Source: Listeria rocourtiae FSL F6-920 (GTDB lineage: Bacteria; Bacillota; Bacilli; Lactobacillales; Listeriaceae). From it: a stretch of DNA of 64,000 nucleotides. Positions 49,996 to 60,758 of the stretch are shown piece after piece; positions within the stretch are counted from its first letter, which is position 1; each line of letters opens with the position of its first letter. The translations under genes and the position numbers were made by a program. Under the pieces are notes generated by a model. The model had not been told where the DNA came from and did not search any database. It was given only the letters and a program-made list of their open reading frames with translations. The DNA lies in assembly GCF_000525975.1 (NCBI RefSeq), contig NZ_AODK01000022.1, forward strand, positions 1-64,000, in the 5' to 3' direction.

Positions 49996-50436
49996 ATGAA
50001 ACTTCACGAACTTAAACCTGCAGAAGGTTCTCGTAAAGAGCGTAATCGTGTTGGTCGTGGTATGAGTTCTGGTAACGGTAAAACATCAGGACGCGGTCAC
50101 AAAGGTCAAAAAGCACGTTCAGGTGGCGGTGTACGCCTAGGTTTCGAAGGTGGACAACTACCATTGTTCCGTCGTATTCCAAAACGTGGTTTTACAAATA
50201 TTAACCGTAAAGAATACGCTGTTGTGAACATTGATGTTTTAAATCGCTTTGAAGATGGTACAGAAGTAACACCTGAATTATTAATTGAAACAGGTATCGT
50301 CCGTAATGCAAAATCTGGAATTAAGATTTTGTCTAACGGCGCAATCGAGAAAAAACTTACGGTGAAAGCTAACAAATTCTCATCAGCTGCTAAAGAGGCT
50401 ATCGAGGCTGCTGGTGGACAAACTGAGGTGATCTAA
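49996..50436 (+). CDS. rplO: 50S ribosomal protein L15
   Basis: A 146-residue L15, [20 protein letters not shown], with the Gly-rich [30 protein letters not shown] is upstream of ATG 49996. The stop shares one base with secY (TAATG). Confidence 0.98.
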   Translation: MKLHELKPAEGSRKERNRVGRGMSSGNGKTSGRGHKGQKARSGGGVRLGFEGGQLPLFRRIPKRGFTNINRKEYAVVNIDVLNRFEDGTEVTPELLIETGIVRNAKSGIKILSNGAIEKKLTVKANKFSSAAKEAIEAAGGQTEVI

Positions 50437-51737
50437 TGTTTTCGACGTTGATCAATTTTTTCAGAGTGGCAGATATTCGTAAGAAAATCATGTTTACATT
50501 AGCTATGCTTGTTATTTTCCGTATCGGAACATTTATTCCGGTACCGGGAGTAGACGCAGCTACAATTCAAAAATCGATGGAAACTGGTATTCTAGGATTC
50601 TTAAATACTTTCAACGGTGGTGCGCTGAAGAACTTTTCAATCTTCGCGATGGGTGTTATGCCTTACATTACCGCATCGATTATCGTGCAACTATTACAAA
50701 TGGATGTTGTACCCAAGCTTACTGAGTGGGCAAAACAAGGCGAGATGGGACGTAAGAAATCTAATCAATTGACACGTTATTTAACGATTGGGCTGGGGCT
50801 TGTCGAAGCATTCGGTATGGCTTTTGGTTTCAATAGACTGGCGGGTTCAGGGTTTATTATCGATCCTTCTATTCCTCAGTACTTGGCAATTGCAGTTGTT
50901 CTTACTACTGGTACAATGTTCTTGATGTGGTTAGGTGAACAAATTACTGTGAGCGGTGTTGGTAATGGTATTTCCATTATTATCTTTGCAGGTATCGTGG
51001 CTCGTATTCCTGATGGTATACGTTCTCTCTATGCATCGCAAATTCAAGATGCTGGTGATCAGTTGTTCGTGCGCGTTTTAATTCTTGTCGCAATTGCAGT
51101 TGCAGTTTTAGCGATTATTGTTCTCGTTATATACTTCCAACAAGCGTTGCGTAAGATTCCAATTCAATACTCAAAACGTGTCGCTGGTGCAAAAACTGGT
51201 GGGGCGCAAGCAACGCATTTACCGCTTAAACTTAACTCTGCTGGGGTTATACCGGTAATCTTTGCAAGTGCTTTTATCATTACGCCGCAAACTATTTTGA
51301 GCTTTGCCTTCGTTGATTCAACCAGCCAAGTTGTGAAAGTCTTAAAACAAATTTTTGACTATACACAACCAATTGGTATGTGTCTATATGTTGCCTTAAT
51401 TATCGCATTTACTTACTTCTATGCGTTTATCCAAGTGAATCCTGAGAAAGTTGCGGATAACTTGAAAAAGCAAGGCGGCTATATTCCGAGTAAACGTCCT
51501 GGTCGTGAAACACAAGCGTATCTTACGAGTGTGCTTTACCGCCTAACTTTTGTTGGTGCAATCTTCCTTTCTGTAGTAGCAATAATGCCTACAATTGGAG
51601 CATCTGTATTTGATTTACCGCAATCTGTTGCCATTGGTGGTACTAGCTTGCTAATCGTTATCGGGGTAGCCCTTGATACAACAAAACAATTAGAAGGACA
51701 ACTTGTGAAACGAAATTACCGAGGATTTATCAAATAA
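50436..51737 (+). CDS. secY: Preprotein translocase subunit SecY
   Basis: A 433-residue channel protein with ten transmembrane helices. PYITASIIVQLLQMDVVPKL, FLMWLGEQIT.GVGNGISIII and the cytoplasmic loop NLKKQGGYIPSKRPG are family signatures. It forms SecYEG with SecE (10082) and SecG. Translation is coupled to rplO, with GAGGTG in its end. Confidence 0.98.
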   Translation: MFSTLINFFRVADIRKKIMFTLAMLVIFRIGTFIPVPGVDAATIQKSMETGILGFLNTFNGGALKNFSIFAMGVMPYITASIIVQLLQMDVVPKLTEWAKQGEMGRKKSNQLTRYLTIGLGLVEAFGMAFGFNRLAGSGFIIDPSIPQYLAIAVVLTTGTMFLMWLGEQITVSGVGNGISIIIFAGIVARIPDGIRSLYASQIQDAGDQLFVRVLILVAIAVAVLAIIVLVIYFQQALRKIPIQYSKRVAGAKTGGAQATHLPLKLNSAGVIPVIFASAFIITPQTILSFAFVDSTSQVVKVLKQIFDYTQPIGMCLYVALIIAFTYFYAFIQVNPEKVADNLKKQGGYIPSKRPGRETQAYLTSVLYRLTFVGAIFLSVVAIMPTIGASVFDLPQSVAIGGTSLLIVIGVALDTTKQLEGQLVKRNYRGFIK

Positions 51738-51780
51738 ACACGTGGGTCGGCTGGGGGTCAAACCTCATGCCCCGACGTGT
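51738..51780 (+). other. Hairpin between secY and adk
   Basis: ACACGTGGGTCGG pairs with CCCCGACGTGT around an inner GGGT/ACCT arm. There is no T tail, so it may modulate rather than end transcription into adk. Confidence 0.5.
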
Positions 51781-51786
51781 TACTAA

Positions 51787-52452
<666 letters not shown>

Positions 52453-52488
52453 GAAATCATCGCTTATTTTACAGTCGGTACCTATGTA

Positions 52489-52517
52489 GTGCAAAATGTT
52501 TTGTTTTGTAGTATAAT
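52489..52517 (+). promoter_or_regulatory. Candidate promoter of infA
   Basis: A perfect TATAAT (52512-52517) with a weak GTGCAA (52489-52494) at 17 bases. Confidence 0.5.
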
Positions 52518-52834
52518 GGGTAATTGGCAGTGCAGTGAGTTACAGCTATGCGAAACATGATGAACGAGAGATTGTCTGAGGATCATCTGGATAAATAGGA
52601 ATGCTACTGGAAATAGTGATATGAAGGCGTTCGAACTCGAGCCAGATGCACTTGTACTTCCATTTTTGCGGGACCGTACTTTTACCGATTGTCTGAAGAT
52701 GTATAAAATTAATTCCTTGTCGTGGGGAACGATTTTGGTATGTCTAGCGTTTTTTCATGTAATAGAATTTTACGCGAAAAGAAATGGCAGACCTGTAAAT
52801 GGTCCAGTTAAAAAGAGTAAGGAGGTAGCAACTT
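52518..52834 (+). other. Long untranslated leader of infA
   Basis: About 317 bases between the candidate promoter and infA with no convincing gene. A 52621-52890 reading frame runs into infA out of frame, lacks a ribosome-binding site and resembles nothing I know. The segment may be a regulatory leader. I do not recognise a riboswitch class. Confidence 0.45.
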
Positions 52835-53053
52835 ATGGCAAAAGAAGATGTAATCGAAGTGGAAGGTACAGTGGAAGACACATTGCCTAACGCGATGTTC
52901 AAAGTTGTACTAGAAAATGGTCATACTGTTTTAGCTACAGTTTCTGGCAAAATCCGTATGCACTATATTCGTATTTTACCAGGTGATAAAGTAACGGTGG
53001 AACTTTCCCCGTATGACTTGACACGTGGCAGAATCACTTACCGTTTTAAATAA
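52835..53053 (+). CDS. infA: Translation initiation factor IF-1
   Basis: A 72-residue OB-fold protein, [20 protein letters not shown], ending [23 protein letters not shown] is upstream. It binds the 30S A site during initiation. Confidence 0.98.
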   Translation: MAKEDVIEVEGTVEDTLPNAMFKVVLENGHTVLATVSGKIRMHYIRILPGDKVTVELSPYDLTRGRITYRFK

Positions 53054-53136
53054 TAATTTGTCGGAAATGAAATTATATACCGGTCTGGTTCGCCAGCTAG
53101 TTTTCAATCGGTTTATAGAGACATTTTCTCTAGTAA

Positions 53137-53268
<132 letters not shown>

Positions 53269-53286
53269 GAGGAGGTGCTTTTATAA

Positions 53287-53652
53287 ATGGCACGTATTGC
53301 AGGTGTTGATGTTCCGCGCGAAAAGCGTATCGTAATATCTTTGACTTACATCTATGGTATCGGTAACCAAACGGCTAAGGATGTATTAAAAGAAGCAGGT
53401 GTTTCTGAAAATACTCGTACTCGTGATTTGACTGAGGATGAACTTGGTAAAATCCGTGAACTAGTTGACAAAATTAAGGTTGAGGGTGATCTTCGTCGTG
53501 AAGTGAACTTGAATATCAAGCGTTTGATTGAAATCGGTTCTTATCGTGGCATGCGTCATCGTCGTGGTCTACCAGTTCGTGGACAAAACACGAAGAACAA
53601 CGCACGTACTCGTAAAGGCCCATTAAAAACGGTCGCAGGTAAGAAGAAATAA
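53287..53652 (+). CDS. rpsM: 30S ribosomal protein S13
   Basis: A 121-residue S13, [20 protein letters not shown], with a basic C-terminal tail ([14 protein letters not shown]). GAGGAGGTG is upstream. Confidence 0.98.
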   Translation: MARIAGVDVPREKRIVISLTYIYGIGNQTAKDVLKEAGVSENTRTRDLTEDELGKIRELVDKIKVEGDLRREVNLNIKRLIEIGSYRGMRHRRGLPVRGQNTKNNARTRKGPLKTVAGKKK

Positions 53653-53683
53653 TTAATTAGTAAGTAAAGGAGGTAGTTTGTGA

Positions 53684-54073
53684 ATGGCTCGTAAAACTAA
53701 TACTCGTAAACGTCGTGTGAAAAAGAATATCGAAGCTGGTATTGCACACATTCGTTCTACATTCAATAATACAATCGTAACGATTACTGACATGCATGGT
53801 AACGCAGTAGCATGGTCAAGTGCAGGAGCTTTAGGATTCAAAGGAGCTCGTAAATCGACACCTTTCGCAGCGCAATTAGCGGCAGAAACGTGTGCAAAAG
53901 CTGCACAAGAGCATGGTTTAAAAACTTTGGAAGTAACAGTTAAAGGACCAGGTTCAGGACGTGAAGCAGCAATTCGTGCGCTTCAAGCGGCAGGTCTTGA
54001 TGTAACTGCTATTAAAGATGTGACTCCAGTTCCTCATAACGGATGTCGTCCTCCAAAACGTCGTCGTGTCTAA
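53684..54073 (+). CDS. rpsK: 30S ribosomal protein S11
   Basis: A 129-residue S11 with the C-terminal [26 protein letters not shown] is upstream of ATG 53684. Confidence 0.98.
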   Translation: MARKTNTRKRRVKKNIEAGIAHIRSTFNNTIVTITDMHGNAVAWSSAGALGFKGARKSTPFAAQLAAETCAKAAQEHGLKTLEVTVKGPGSGREAAIRALQAAGLDVTAIKDVTPVPHNGCRPPKRRRV

Positions 54074-54167
54074 GTAGTCGTATTTTGTTTGCAACTTTGA
54101 ACTATTGTCACGAGATTCTTCATAAGGATCTTAGCCAAAGAGACGTTTTGAAGGAGGGTAAATTTGA

Positions 54168-55112
54168 ATGATCGAAATTGAAAAACCGAAAATCGAGACG
54201 ATTGAGATCAGCGATGATGCCAAGTATGGAAAGTTTGTTGTAGAGCCACTAGAGCGTGGATATGGTACAACTTTGGGTAACTCCTTACGTCGTATTCTGT
54301 TATCTTCTCTTCCTGGTGCTGCAGTGACATCTATCCAAATCGATGGAGCGTTACATGAGTTTTCTGTAATCGAAGGTGTAGTAGAAGATGTAACAAGCAT
54401 GATTTTAAATATCAAGAAACTTGCACTTAAAGTGTATGCCGAAGATGACAAAACTTTGGAAATTGATATGCAAGGCCCAGGCGTTGTAACTGCCGGCGAT
54501 ATTAACTATGATAGCGATGTTGAAATTCTGAATCCAGATCTTCACATTTGTACGCTTAGTGATAACGCAAAATTCCATGTTCGCCTGAATGCGGCACGTG
54601 GTCGTGGTTATACACCTGCGGATCAAAATAAACGTGAAAATATGCCAATCGGTGTGTTACCAGTAGACTCGATTTTTAGCCCGGTTATCCGTGTTAACTA
54701 TCAAGTGGAAACAACACGTGTTGGACAATCCACGAATTATGATAAGCTTACTTTTGATGTTTTAACTGATGGAAGTATTAGCCCTGAAGAAGCTGTTTCC
54801 TTGGGAGCAAAAATTCTTACAGAGCATTTAAATATTTTTGTTGACTTAACAGATGAAGCCCAAAAAGCAGAAATCATGATTGAAAAAGAAGAAAGCCATA
54901 AAGAGAAAGTGCTTGAGATGACAATTGAAGAATTGGACTTATCTGTTCGTTCTTACAACTGTTTGAAACGCGCTGGAATCAATACAGTACAGGAATTAGC
55001 TGACAAATCTGAGGATGATATGATGAAAGTTCGTAACTTGGGTCGTAAATCTTTAGAAGAAGTAAAAGTGAAACTGTCTGATCTTGGCTTAGGTTTACGA
55101 AACGAAAATTAA
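54168..55112 (+). CDS. rpoA: DNA-directed RNA polymerase subunit alpha
   Basis: A 314-residue alpha subunit. The N-terminal assembly domain includes [20 protein letters not shown]. The C-terminal domain (from about residue 245, [20 protein letters not shown]) contacts UP elements and activators. GAAGGAGGG is upstream. Confidence 0.98.
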   Translation: MIEIEKPKIETIEISDDAKYGKFVVEPLERGYGTTLGNSLRRILLSSLPGAAVTSIQIDGALHEFSVIEGVVEDVTSMILNIKKLALKVYAEDDKTLEIDMQGPGVVTAGDINYDSDVEILNPDLHICTLSDNAKFHVRLNAARGRGYTPADQNKRENMPIGVLPVDSIFSPVIRVNYQVETTRVGQSTNYDKLTFDVLTDGSISPEEAVSLGAKILTEHLNIFVDLTDEAQKAEIMIEKEESHKEKVLEMTIEELDLSVRSYNCLKRAGINTVQELADKSEDDMMKVRNLGRKSLEEVKVKLSDLGLGLRNEN

Positions 55113-55139
55113 TTTTTACTTTGTGAAGGAGGGAATTCC

Positions 55140-55547
55140 ATGGGTTACAGAAAATTAGGTCGTACTAAATCGCAACGTAAAGCATTGCTACGTGATCTAG
55201 CGACTGATTTAATCGTTTTCGAACGTATCGAAACAACAGAAGCGAAAGCAAAAGAGATTCGTTCAATCGTTGAAAAATTGATTACTTCTGGTAAAAAAGG
55301 AGACTTGCACTCTCGTCGTCAAGCAGCTGCTTTTGTACGCCACGAAGTTGTTAACGTGGTACAAAAAGAAGTGAAAGATAAAGATGGTAACACTGTGACA
55401 AAAAATCGTCCAGTTTACGCTTTGCAAAAATTATTTGATGATGTTGCTCCACGTTACGCGGAACGTCAAGGCGGATATACTCGCATCTTGAAAAAAGGTC
55501 CTCGTCGCGGTGATGGCGCACCAATGGTTATCATTGAATTAGTATAA
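55140..55547 (+). CDS. rplQ: 50S ribosomal protein L17
   Basis: A 135-residue L17, [29 protein letters not shown] is upstream. It ends the alpha operon. The usual next genes (ecfA1-ecfA2-ecfT-truA-rplM-rpsI) are absent. Confidence 0.98.
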   Translation: MGYRKLGRTKSQRKALLRDLATDLIVFERIETTEAKAKEIRSIVEKLITSGKKGDLHSRRQAAAFVRHEVVNVVQKEVKDKDGNTVTKNRPVYALQKLFDDVAPRYAERQGGYTRILKKGPRRGDGAPMVIIELV

Positions 55548-55702
55548 TTCATGTGTTAAAGCAAGTGGAGTGTTACGATAAGCGGCTCGCTGTCTTGTCT
55601 AGCTCTGTGTGTCTTCTCTCTCACAATTGGTGTAGGGAGAAGCGCAGGCTTTTTTTTTGTTGTGAATGGGGGGCAACCCTTATTCATGATTTTACATATG
55701 TC

Positions 55703-55742
55703 AAAAAAGACTTATCGATTTTTATCGATGAGTCTTTTTTTG
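55703..55742 (+). terminator. Terminator after the S10-spc-alpha cluster
   Basis: AAAAGACTTATCGAT pairs with ATCGATGAGTCTTTT, followed by more T. The palindrome is symmetrical enough to work both ways. Confidence 0.92.
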
Positions 55743-55758
55743 TACGCTGTTAACTATC

Positions 55759-55787
55759 TTGTTTAAAGCTATGTAGTTAGATATAAT
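55759..55787 (+). promoter_or_regulatory. Promoter of the VIT-family gene
   Basis: TTGTTT (55759-55764), a 17-base spacer and a perfect TATAAT (55782-55787). Confidence 0.6.
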
Positions 55788-55813
55788 GATGTATAAGATA
55801 AGGAGGTGCGCAT

Positions 55814-56491
55814 TTGAAAAATTCAACAATGAGTCAGAAATTAAATATTCTTCGTGCAGGTGTTTTAGGCGCGAATGATGGAATAGTATCAGTAGCTGGT
55901 ATTGTTATTGGTGTTGCTGGGGCAACGACGGAAGTTAGGACCATTTTTATTGCAGGGATTGCAGGTCTTGTGGCGGGTGCTTTATCGATGGCGGGCGGAG
56001 AATATGTTTCAGTTAGCACGCAAAAAGATACCGAAAAGGCTGTTATTAATAAGGAAAAAGCAGAATTGGCAAATGATTATGATGGTGAACTTGAGGAACT
56101 CGCGGATATTTATATTGAAAAAGGGCTATCCAAAGACTTAGCAAAGCAGGTTGCGACTCAATTGATGGAAAAGGATGCTCTGGCTGCGCATTCGGAAGCT
56201 GAGCTTGGCCTTCAGTTGAATGACTATGCGAATCCTTGGCAGGCAGCCTTATCATCTTTATTTTCTTTTGCCGTAGGAGCAGTTTTACCATTACTTACGA
56301 TATTACTTCTACCTACAGATGCTCGAATTGCATGGACTTTTATCGCGGTTTTGATCGCACTTGCACTGACGGGCTACATTAGTGCTTATTTAGGGGAGGC
56401 ACCAAAGCGAAATGCAGTTTTGCGAAACATGCTAGTTGGGATGTTGACGATGCTTGTGACATACGGAGTTGGTGCCTTTGTTGGGGTGTAA
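55814..56491 (+). CDS. VIT family (CCC1-like) divalent metal transporter
   Basis: A 225-residue membrane protein. LRAGVLGANDGIVSVAGIVI and GALSMAGGEYVSVSTQKDTE are VIT1/CCC1 signatures. A cytoplasmic acidic helical insert (about 75-135) matches the metal-binding domain. Three helices follow. Plant and yeast relatives move Fe2+ or Mn2+ out of the cytosol; an efflux role is inferred. Start TTG 55814 has AAGGAGGTG upstream; ATG 55829 is an alternative. Confidence 0.88.
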   Translation: MKNSTMSQKLNILRAGVLGANDGIVSVAGIVIGVAGATTEVRTIFIAGIAGLVAGALSMAGGEYVSVSTQKDTEKAVINKEKAELANDYDGELEELADIYIEKGLSKDLAKQVATQLMEKDALAAHSEAELGLQLNDYANPWQAALSSLFSFAVGAVLPLLTILLLPTDARIAWTFIAVLIALALTGYISAYLGEAPKRNAVLRNMLVGMLTMLVTYGVGAFVGV

Positions 56492-56618
56492 GCGAAAAAA
56501 ATAGTGGAAAAGGGGACTCCATTTCTGGTATGATTGTGGAGTTGGATGAATTTACTGACTTTGCTGACAAAGGGATATTTGGGTTAGTGATACATAATAA
56601 GGAAGGATGTTTTGGAAA

Positions 56619-57482
56619 ATGACAGAGCGAATTTCGGGAAAGACGCAGTTGATTGGATTACTAGGCACGCCGATTTCTCATAGTTTATCTCCTAAAATGC
56701 ACAATGAAGCGTTTACTAGATTGGGGTTAGATTATGTTTATTTGGCGTTTGATGTTGGAACAGAGCAATTAGAGGATGTTCTAAAGGGGTATCGGGCGAT
56801 GGGGATTCGCGGTTGTAATGTGACGATGCCAAATAAAGTGTTGGTGCGTGATTACTTAGATGCTCTGTCTCCTGCTGCGAAATTGGCTGGTGCAGTGAAC
56901 ACGATTGTAAATGAGGATGGAATTTTGACTGGGCATATTACGGATGGAACAGGGTATATGCGTGCTCTTATGGAAGAGGGCATTGATATTATTGGCGACA
57001 AAATAACGATTGCAGGTGCGGGTGGTGCTGCAACAGCGATTTGTATTCAGGCGGCGCTTGATGGAGTGAAAGAGATTTCGATTTTTAATCGTCAGGATGC
57101 GTTTTATGAGCGTGCGAAACAGCTAGTGCTTGATATTAACGCAAAAACGGCTTGTAAGGCACAATTATTTGATTTGGCTGATTTGGAATCGCTGCGAGGT
57201 GAAATCGCGAGTAGTGTTATATTTATCAATGCGACTTCGGTTGGTATGGAACCACTTGTTGGTCAAAGTGTTGTACCGGATACATCATATTTTCGACCAG
57301 GTTTGATTGTGTCGGATGTGGTTTATGTTCCAGCGAAAACGCAATTGTTAGAAATGGCGGAAGGCGTTGGATGCAAAACGGTGAATGGGCTTGGCATGAT
57401 GTTATGGCAAGGTGCGAAGGCGTTTGAAATTTGGACTGGAGAAGAGATGCCAGTGGATGATATTAAAGCATTGATATTTTAA
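56619..57482 (+). CDS. aroE: Shikimate/quinate dehydrogenase (AroE family)
   Basis: A 287-residue NAD(P)-dependent dehydrogenase very like L. monocytogenes Lmo0490. The substrate-binding motif is PISHSLSPKMHN; DGTGYMRAL and the nucleotide-binding GAGGAATAICIQAAL follow. The region after the Gly-rich loop (SIFNRQDAFYERA) is of the type seen in quinate/shikimate dehydrogenases that can use NAD. I choose ATG 56619 (MTERISG); ATG 56607 adds four residues but lies directly on the GGAAGG site. With the next two genes it suggests catabolism rather than biosynthesis. Confidence 0.9.
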   Translation: MTERISGKTQLIGLLGTPISHSLSPKMHNEAFTRLGLDYVYLAFDVGTEQLEDVLKGYRAMGIRGCNVTMPNKVLVRDYLDALSPAAKLAGAVNTIVNEDGILTGHITDGTGYMRALMEEGIDIIGDKITIAGAGGAATAICIQAALDGVKEISIFNRQDAFYERAKQLVLDINAKTACKAQLFDLADLESLRGEIASSVIFINATSVGMEPLVGQSVVPDTSYFRPGLIVSDVVYVPAKTQLLEMAEGVGCKTVNGLGMMLWQGAKAFEIWTGEEMPVDDIKALIF

Positions 57483-57500
57483 AGTGAAGGGTGATCAGGT

Positions 57501-58262
57501 ATGAAGCGTGTTATTGTGAGGGATATTGTCATCGGGGAAGGCATGCCGAGTATTTGTGTGCCAATGGTCAGCAAAACGGCGGCGCAATTATTAGAGGAAG
57601 CACAAATGTTAGTAGGAATTGACTTAGACATTGTGGAATGGCGGGTGGATTTTTATGAGGATGTGGAAGATATTGCGAAAGTGAAGGAGACTTTGCGTGA
57701 TATTCGTAGCATTTTAAATAATATACCGCTTATTTTTACGTTCCGTAGTGCAAAAGAGGGCGGTGAGCGTGCGTTATCGTTGGTGGACTATGTGACATTG
57801 AACTTAGAGGTTGCGGAGACTGGCATGGTTGATATGGTGGATGTCGAGTTATTTACGGGTGATGCAGAAGTTGTCGCGCTTGTTAAAGCTGTGCATAATG
57901 CAGGGGCGAAGATAATTATGTCAAATCATGATTTTGAGAAGACTCCAAGCGAGGATGAGATTGTGGCGAGACTTGTTAAGATGCAAGAGTTTGATGCAGA
58001 CCTACCTAAAATTGCTGTGATGCCGCAATCGGAGACGGATGTGTTAACATTACTCAGTGCAACGAACCGGATGCGCGAGCAGTATGCGAACCGTCCGATT
58101 GTGACAATGTCAATGGCGGGAGCGGGCGTTATTTCACGTTTAGCTGGAGAAATCTTTGGATCGGCATTGACTTTTGGAGCGGCAAGAAAGGCTTCCGCGC
58201 CAGGGCAAGTTCCAGTGGATGAGCTCCGCCAAGTATTGACGTTATTGCATAAGAGCTTATAA
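57501..58262 (+). CDS. aroD: 3-dehydroquinate dehydratase, type I
   Basis: A 253-residue type I DHQase. The Schiff-base lysine is in DLPKIAVMPQ and the catalytic His in IIMSNHDFEKTP; the DIVEWRVDFY strand is also conserved. It interconverts 3-dehydroquinate and 3-dehydroshikimate. It lies 18 bases after aroE, probably in one operon. Confidence 0.94.
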   Translation: MKRVIVRDIVIGEGMPSICVPMVSKTAAQLLEEAQMLVGIDLDIVEWRVDFYEDVEDIAKVKETLRDIRSILNNIPLIFTFRSAKEGGERALSLVDYVTLNLEVAETGMVDMVDVELFTGDAEVVALVKAVHNAGAKIIMSNHDFEKTPSEDEIVARLVKMQEFDADLPKIAVMPQSETDVLTLLSATNRMREQYANRPIVTMSMAGAGVISRLAGEIFGSALTFGAARKASAPGQVPVDELRQVLTLLHKSL

Positions 58263-58266
58263 ATAA

Positions 58267-58303
58267 GGAGCCTCATAGAAAATTTTTTTCGAAAAGAGGC
58301 TTC
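58267..58303 (+). other. Hairpin between aroD and the MFS gene
   Basis: GAGCCTC pairs with GAGGCTT around a T-rich loop, with no T tail after it. It may attenuate the transporter gene. Confidence 0.4.
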
Positions 58304-58335
58304 ATATAGTATTTTAAGGCATCGGGGGGAAAAGG

Positions 58336-59637
58336 ATGGAGCAACGGATAGAATTAGGTAAAGTTGTCACAACAAAGAAAAAATTTAGATATTGGATTGG
58401 TTTGTTACTCGGATTTGGATGTTTGGTGAATTATTTTGATCGGATTAATTTAACGGTGGCAGGCCAAGTCTTGATGGATGAACTTAGTATTTCACCTGCT
58501 ATGTTTGGCATTTTGTTGTCGTCATTTTCTTGGACATATGCATTGATGCAGATTCCGATGGGCGTTGTATTAGATAGGGTTGGTGTGAAGTGGTTGAACC
58601 GGATTTGTTCGGTTGTGTGGGTTTTCGCGACAGGACTGACGGCTTTTATTAGTGGATTACTGCCATTATTTATTTTGAGGCTATCACTTGGTGTAGCGGA
58701 AGCCCCAGCATTTAGTGCAGCTTCGAAGGCAACTGGTTACTGGTTTCCGCTCAAGGAACGCGGGTTTGCGACAGCGATGTTTGATATGTCTTCGAAGCTT
58801 TCGAACGTGATTGGTGTGCCGATGGTTGCTTTTATTATTGCAAAATGGGGTTGGCGTGAGGCATTCATTGTAACAGCGCTTATTAGTATTGTTTACTGTG
58901 TGTGGTTTTGGATGCTTTATCGCGACCCCGAGGAACATCCGCGTCTTTCAGAGGAGGAGCTGAACTACATTCAATCGGGGGATGTTCAAAAACAAGTGGC
59001 ACCAGGTGAAGGCAGTGGTTTGTTCTATTTGATGAGACAGCGTAAATTGTGGGCGCTTGCGATTGGTGCTGCGGCATATAATTATTCGTTCTTTTTATTT
59101 TTGACTTGGCTGCCCAATTATTTAATGCGGGAGCTTCATTTGGATATTATGAAATCGGGCTTATATACGGCGATTCCATGGGCTTGTGGAGCCTTGTCTA
59201 GCGTTTTGGTTGGCGGACTTTTTGTTGATTTTCTGATTAAGAAAGGGTTTGATCCATCAAAGGTTCGGAAATTATTTTTGACGATTGGGATGTTACTCGG
59301 GCTCGCGGTTATCGGTGCTGCCACGACGAAGGATACGCAGACGGCAATTATTTTCTTTAGTATTGCTGTGTCAGGGATTTGTATTGCATCTACGATTAAT
59401 TGGTCGATGCCATCGATTCTAGCGCCTAATGGTTCGGTTGGTACTGTGGGTGGTTTCATGAACTTTGTTGGGAATTTGACGGCAATAGCGGCTCCAATCG
59501 TGACAGGATTTATTGTTGGTGCGACAGGCAGTTTTTCAATTGCTTTTGTTGTGGCAGGCGTCGTGATGTTGATCGGGATTCTATCAATCACTCTTTTCCT
59601 TGGACGTATTGAAAAAATTCCGGATGAGGATAAATAG
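58336..59637 (+). CDS. MFS transporter, probably for quinate/shikimate-type acids
   Basis: A 433-residue major facilitator with 12 predicted helices. The loop 2-3 signature is GVVLDRVGVKW; NYFDRINLTVAG in helix 1 marks the anion:cation symporter (ACS) family, which takes up organic acids such as glucarate and phthalate. Placement after aroE-aroD points to quinate or shikimate uptake; that is inference. GGGGGGA is upstream. It ends eight bases from the convergent rodA3 with no clear terminator between. Confidence 0.85.
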   Translation: MEQRIELGKVVTTKKKFRYWIGLLLGFGCLVNYFDRINLTVAGQVLMDELSISPAMFGILLSSFSWTYALMQIPMGVVLDRVGVKWLNRICSVVWVFATGLTAFISGLLPLFILRLSLGVAEAPAFSAASKATGYWFPLKERGFATAMFDMSSKLSNVIGVPMVAFIIAKWGWREAFIVTALISIVYCVWFWMLYRDPEEHPRLSEEELNYIQSGDVQKQVAPGEGSGLFYLMRQRKLWALAIGAAAYNYSFFLFLTWLPNYLMRELHLDIMKSGLYTAIPWACGALSSVLVGGLFVDFLIKKGFDPSKVRKLFLTIGMLLGLAVIGAATTKDTQTAIIFFSIAVSGICIASTINWSMPSILAPNGSVGTVGGFMNFVGNLTAIAAPIVTGFIVGATGSFSIAFVVAGVVMLIGILSITLFLGRIEKIPDEDK

Positions 59638-59645
59638 CGAATTTC

Positions 59646-60758
59646 CTAGGAGTGGCCTAAGCTTGCATCATCATTTTTGATGACGGCGAGAATGACGCCG
59701 AGCGCAATCATATTGCCAAGTGTTGAACTGCCACCGTAACTGATGAAAGGTAGCGGAATCCCAGTTAGTGGCATAAGGCCAATGGTCATCGCGATATTCT
59801 GGAAAATATTGAAGGCGAACATCATGGCGAAACCAGCGATGACGTATGTGGAAAAACTGTTTTTCATATGCAATGCGGCGATGATGAGTTGGTGGATGAA
59901 GAGCATGAACAGGATGAGCAGTAAGCTGGCACCTATGAAACCAAATTGATTGCCAATAGTGCTGAAAATCATGTCTGTATGGCTTTCTGGGATGTAAACG
60001 GATGATGCGTTGCTACCGGACATGGTACCAGAGCCAATTGCTTTTAAAGAGCGATCCACTTGATAGAAAGAATTAGGATCGCTTGCAGGGTCGAGCCACG
60101 TGTTGACGCGCCGGAACTGGTAGCTTTTGAAGCCAATTTTTTCGAGTAGAGAGACGTGATAGACGACGAGATAAAGGCCGCCAGTGACTACTACGACAAG
60201 TGATGTTAGGATGGCGATGATGAGTTTAGTCGATTTTAGAGCTATGATACTGATGGTGAAGGCGCTGACGAAATAGACGATGGTGGTACCTAGGTCGGGT
60301 TGTTTCATGATTAAAAGGAGGACGATGCCGGCAAGGGACCATGTGATGAGAATTTGTTTCCAGATGATGCGTTCATATTTTGCTGCAAAATGTGCAATGA
60401 CAACGATAAACATCGATTTGGCAATTTCAGATGGTTGCAAGGAAAATCCAGCTAACTGATACCAACGTGTTGCGCCATTAATTTTTGGCACGAGTGGGTT
60501 TGGTATGAGGATGCCAGCGAGCAGGATAAGCATCGCGAGATAGACCCAAAGAATGTTGGCGCGTACGAAGGTCATGTCGAATTTGGAGAGTAGGAACACT
60601 ACGATAAATCCAACAATAATGAAAATGACTTGCATGCGAAAGAAGTTGGTATTGTATTGGTTCGTTTGTTGAGCCATGAAAATTGCGAGGCAGCTAATCA
60701 TGGAGAGTAGACAGGCAATGACAACTAGGCTTTCACGGATTCTATTGTTGGTTTGCAT
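59646..60758 (-). CDS. rodA3: SEDS family protein, RodA3-like
   Basis: A 370-residue SEDS peptidoglycan polymerase with ten predicted helices. LQPSEIAK and YIPESHTDMIFSTIGNQFG (catalytic Asp region) are typical, as is PLPFISYGGSS. By order after mgtA and ftsW2 it corresponds to L. monocytogenes lmo2687 (RodA3). It overlaps the end of ftsW2 by 17 bases, so the two are coupled. Confidence 0.88.
   Translation of the reverse strand: MQTNNRIRESLVVIACLLSMISCLAIFMAQQTNQYNTNFFRMQVIFIIVGFIVVFLLSKFDMTFVRANILWVYLAMLILLAGILIPNPLVPKINGATRWYQLAGFSLQPSEIAKSMFIVVIAHFAAKYERIIWKQILITWSLAGIVLLLIMKQPDLGTTIVYFVSAFTISIIALKSTKLIIAILTSLVVVVTGGLYLVVYHVSLLEKIGFKSYQFRRVNTWLDPASDPNSFYQVDRSLKAIGSGTMSGSNASSVYIPESHTDMIFSTIGNQFGFIGASLLLILFMLFIHQLIIAALHMKNSFSTYVIAGFAMMFAFNIFQNIAMTIGLMPLTGIPLPFISYGGSSTLGNMIALGVILAVIKNDDASLGHS

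Noticed and set aside
52621-52890. 89-codon reading frame overlapping infA
   Set aside because: Out of frame with infA, no ribosome-binding site and no recognisable family. Kept only as leader sequence.
55553-55753. 66-codon plus-strand reading frame after rplQ
   Set aside because: It runs through the terminator hairpin, has no ribosome-binding site and its composition is not protein-like.
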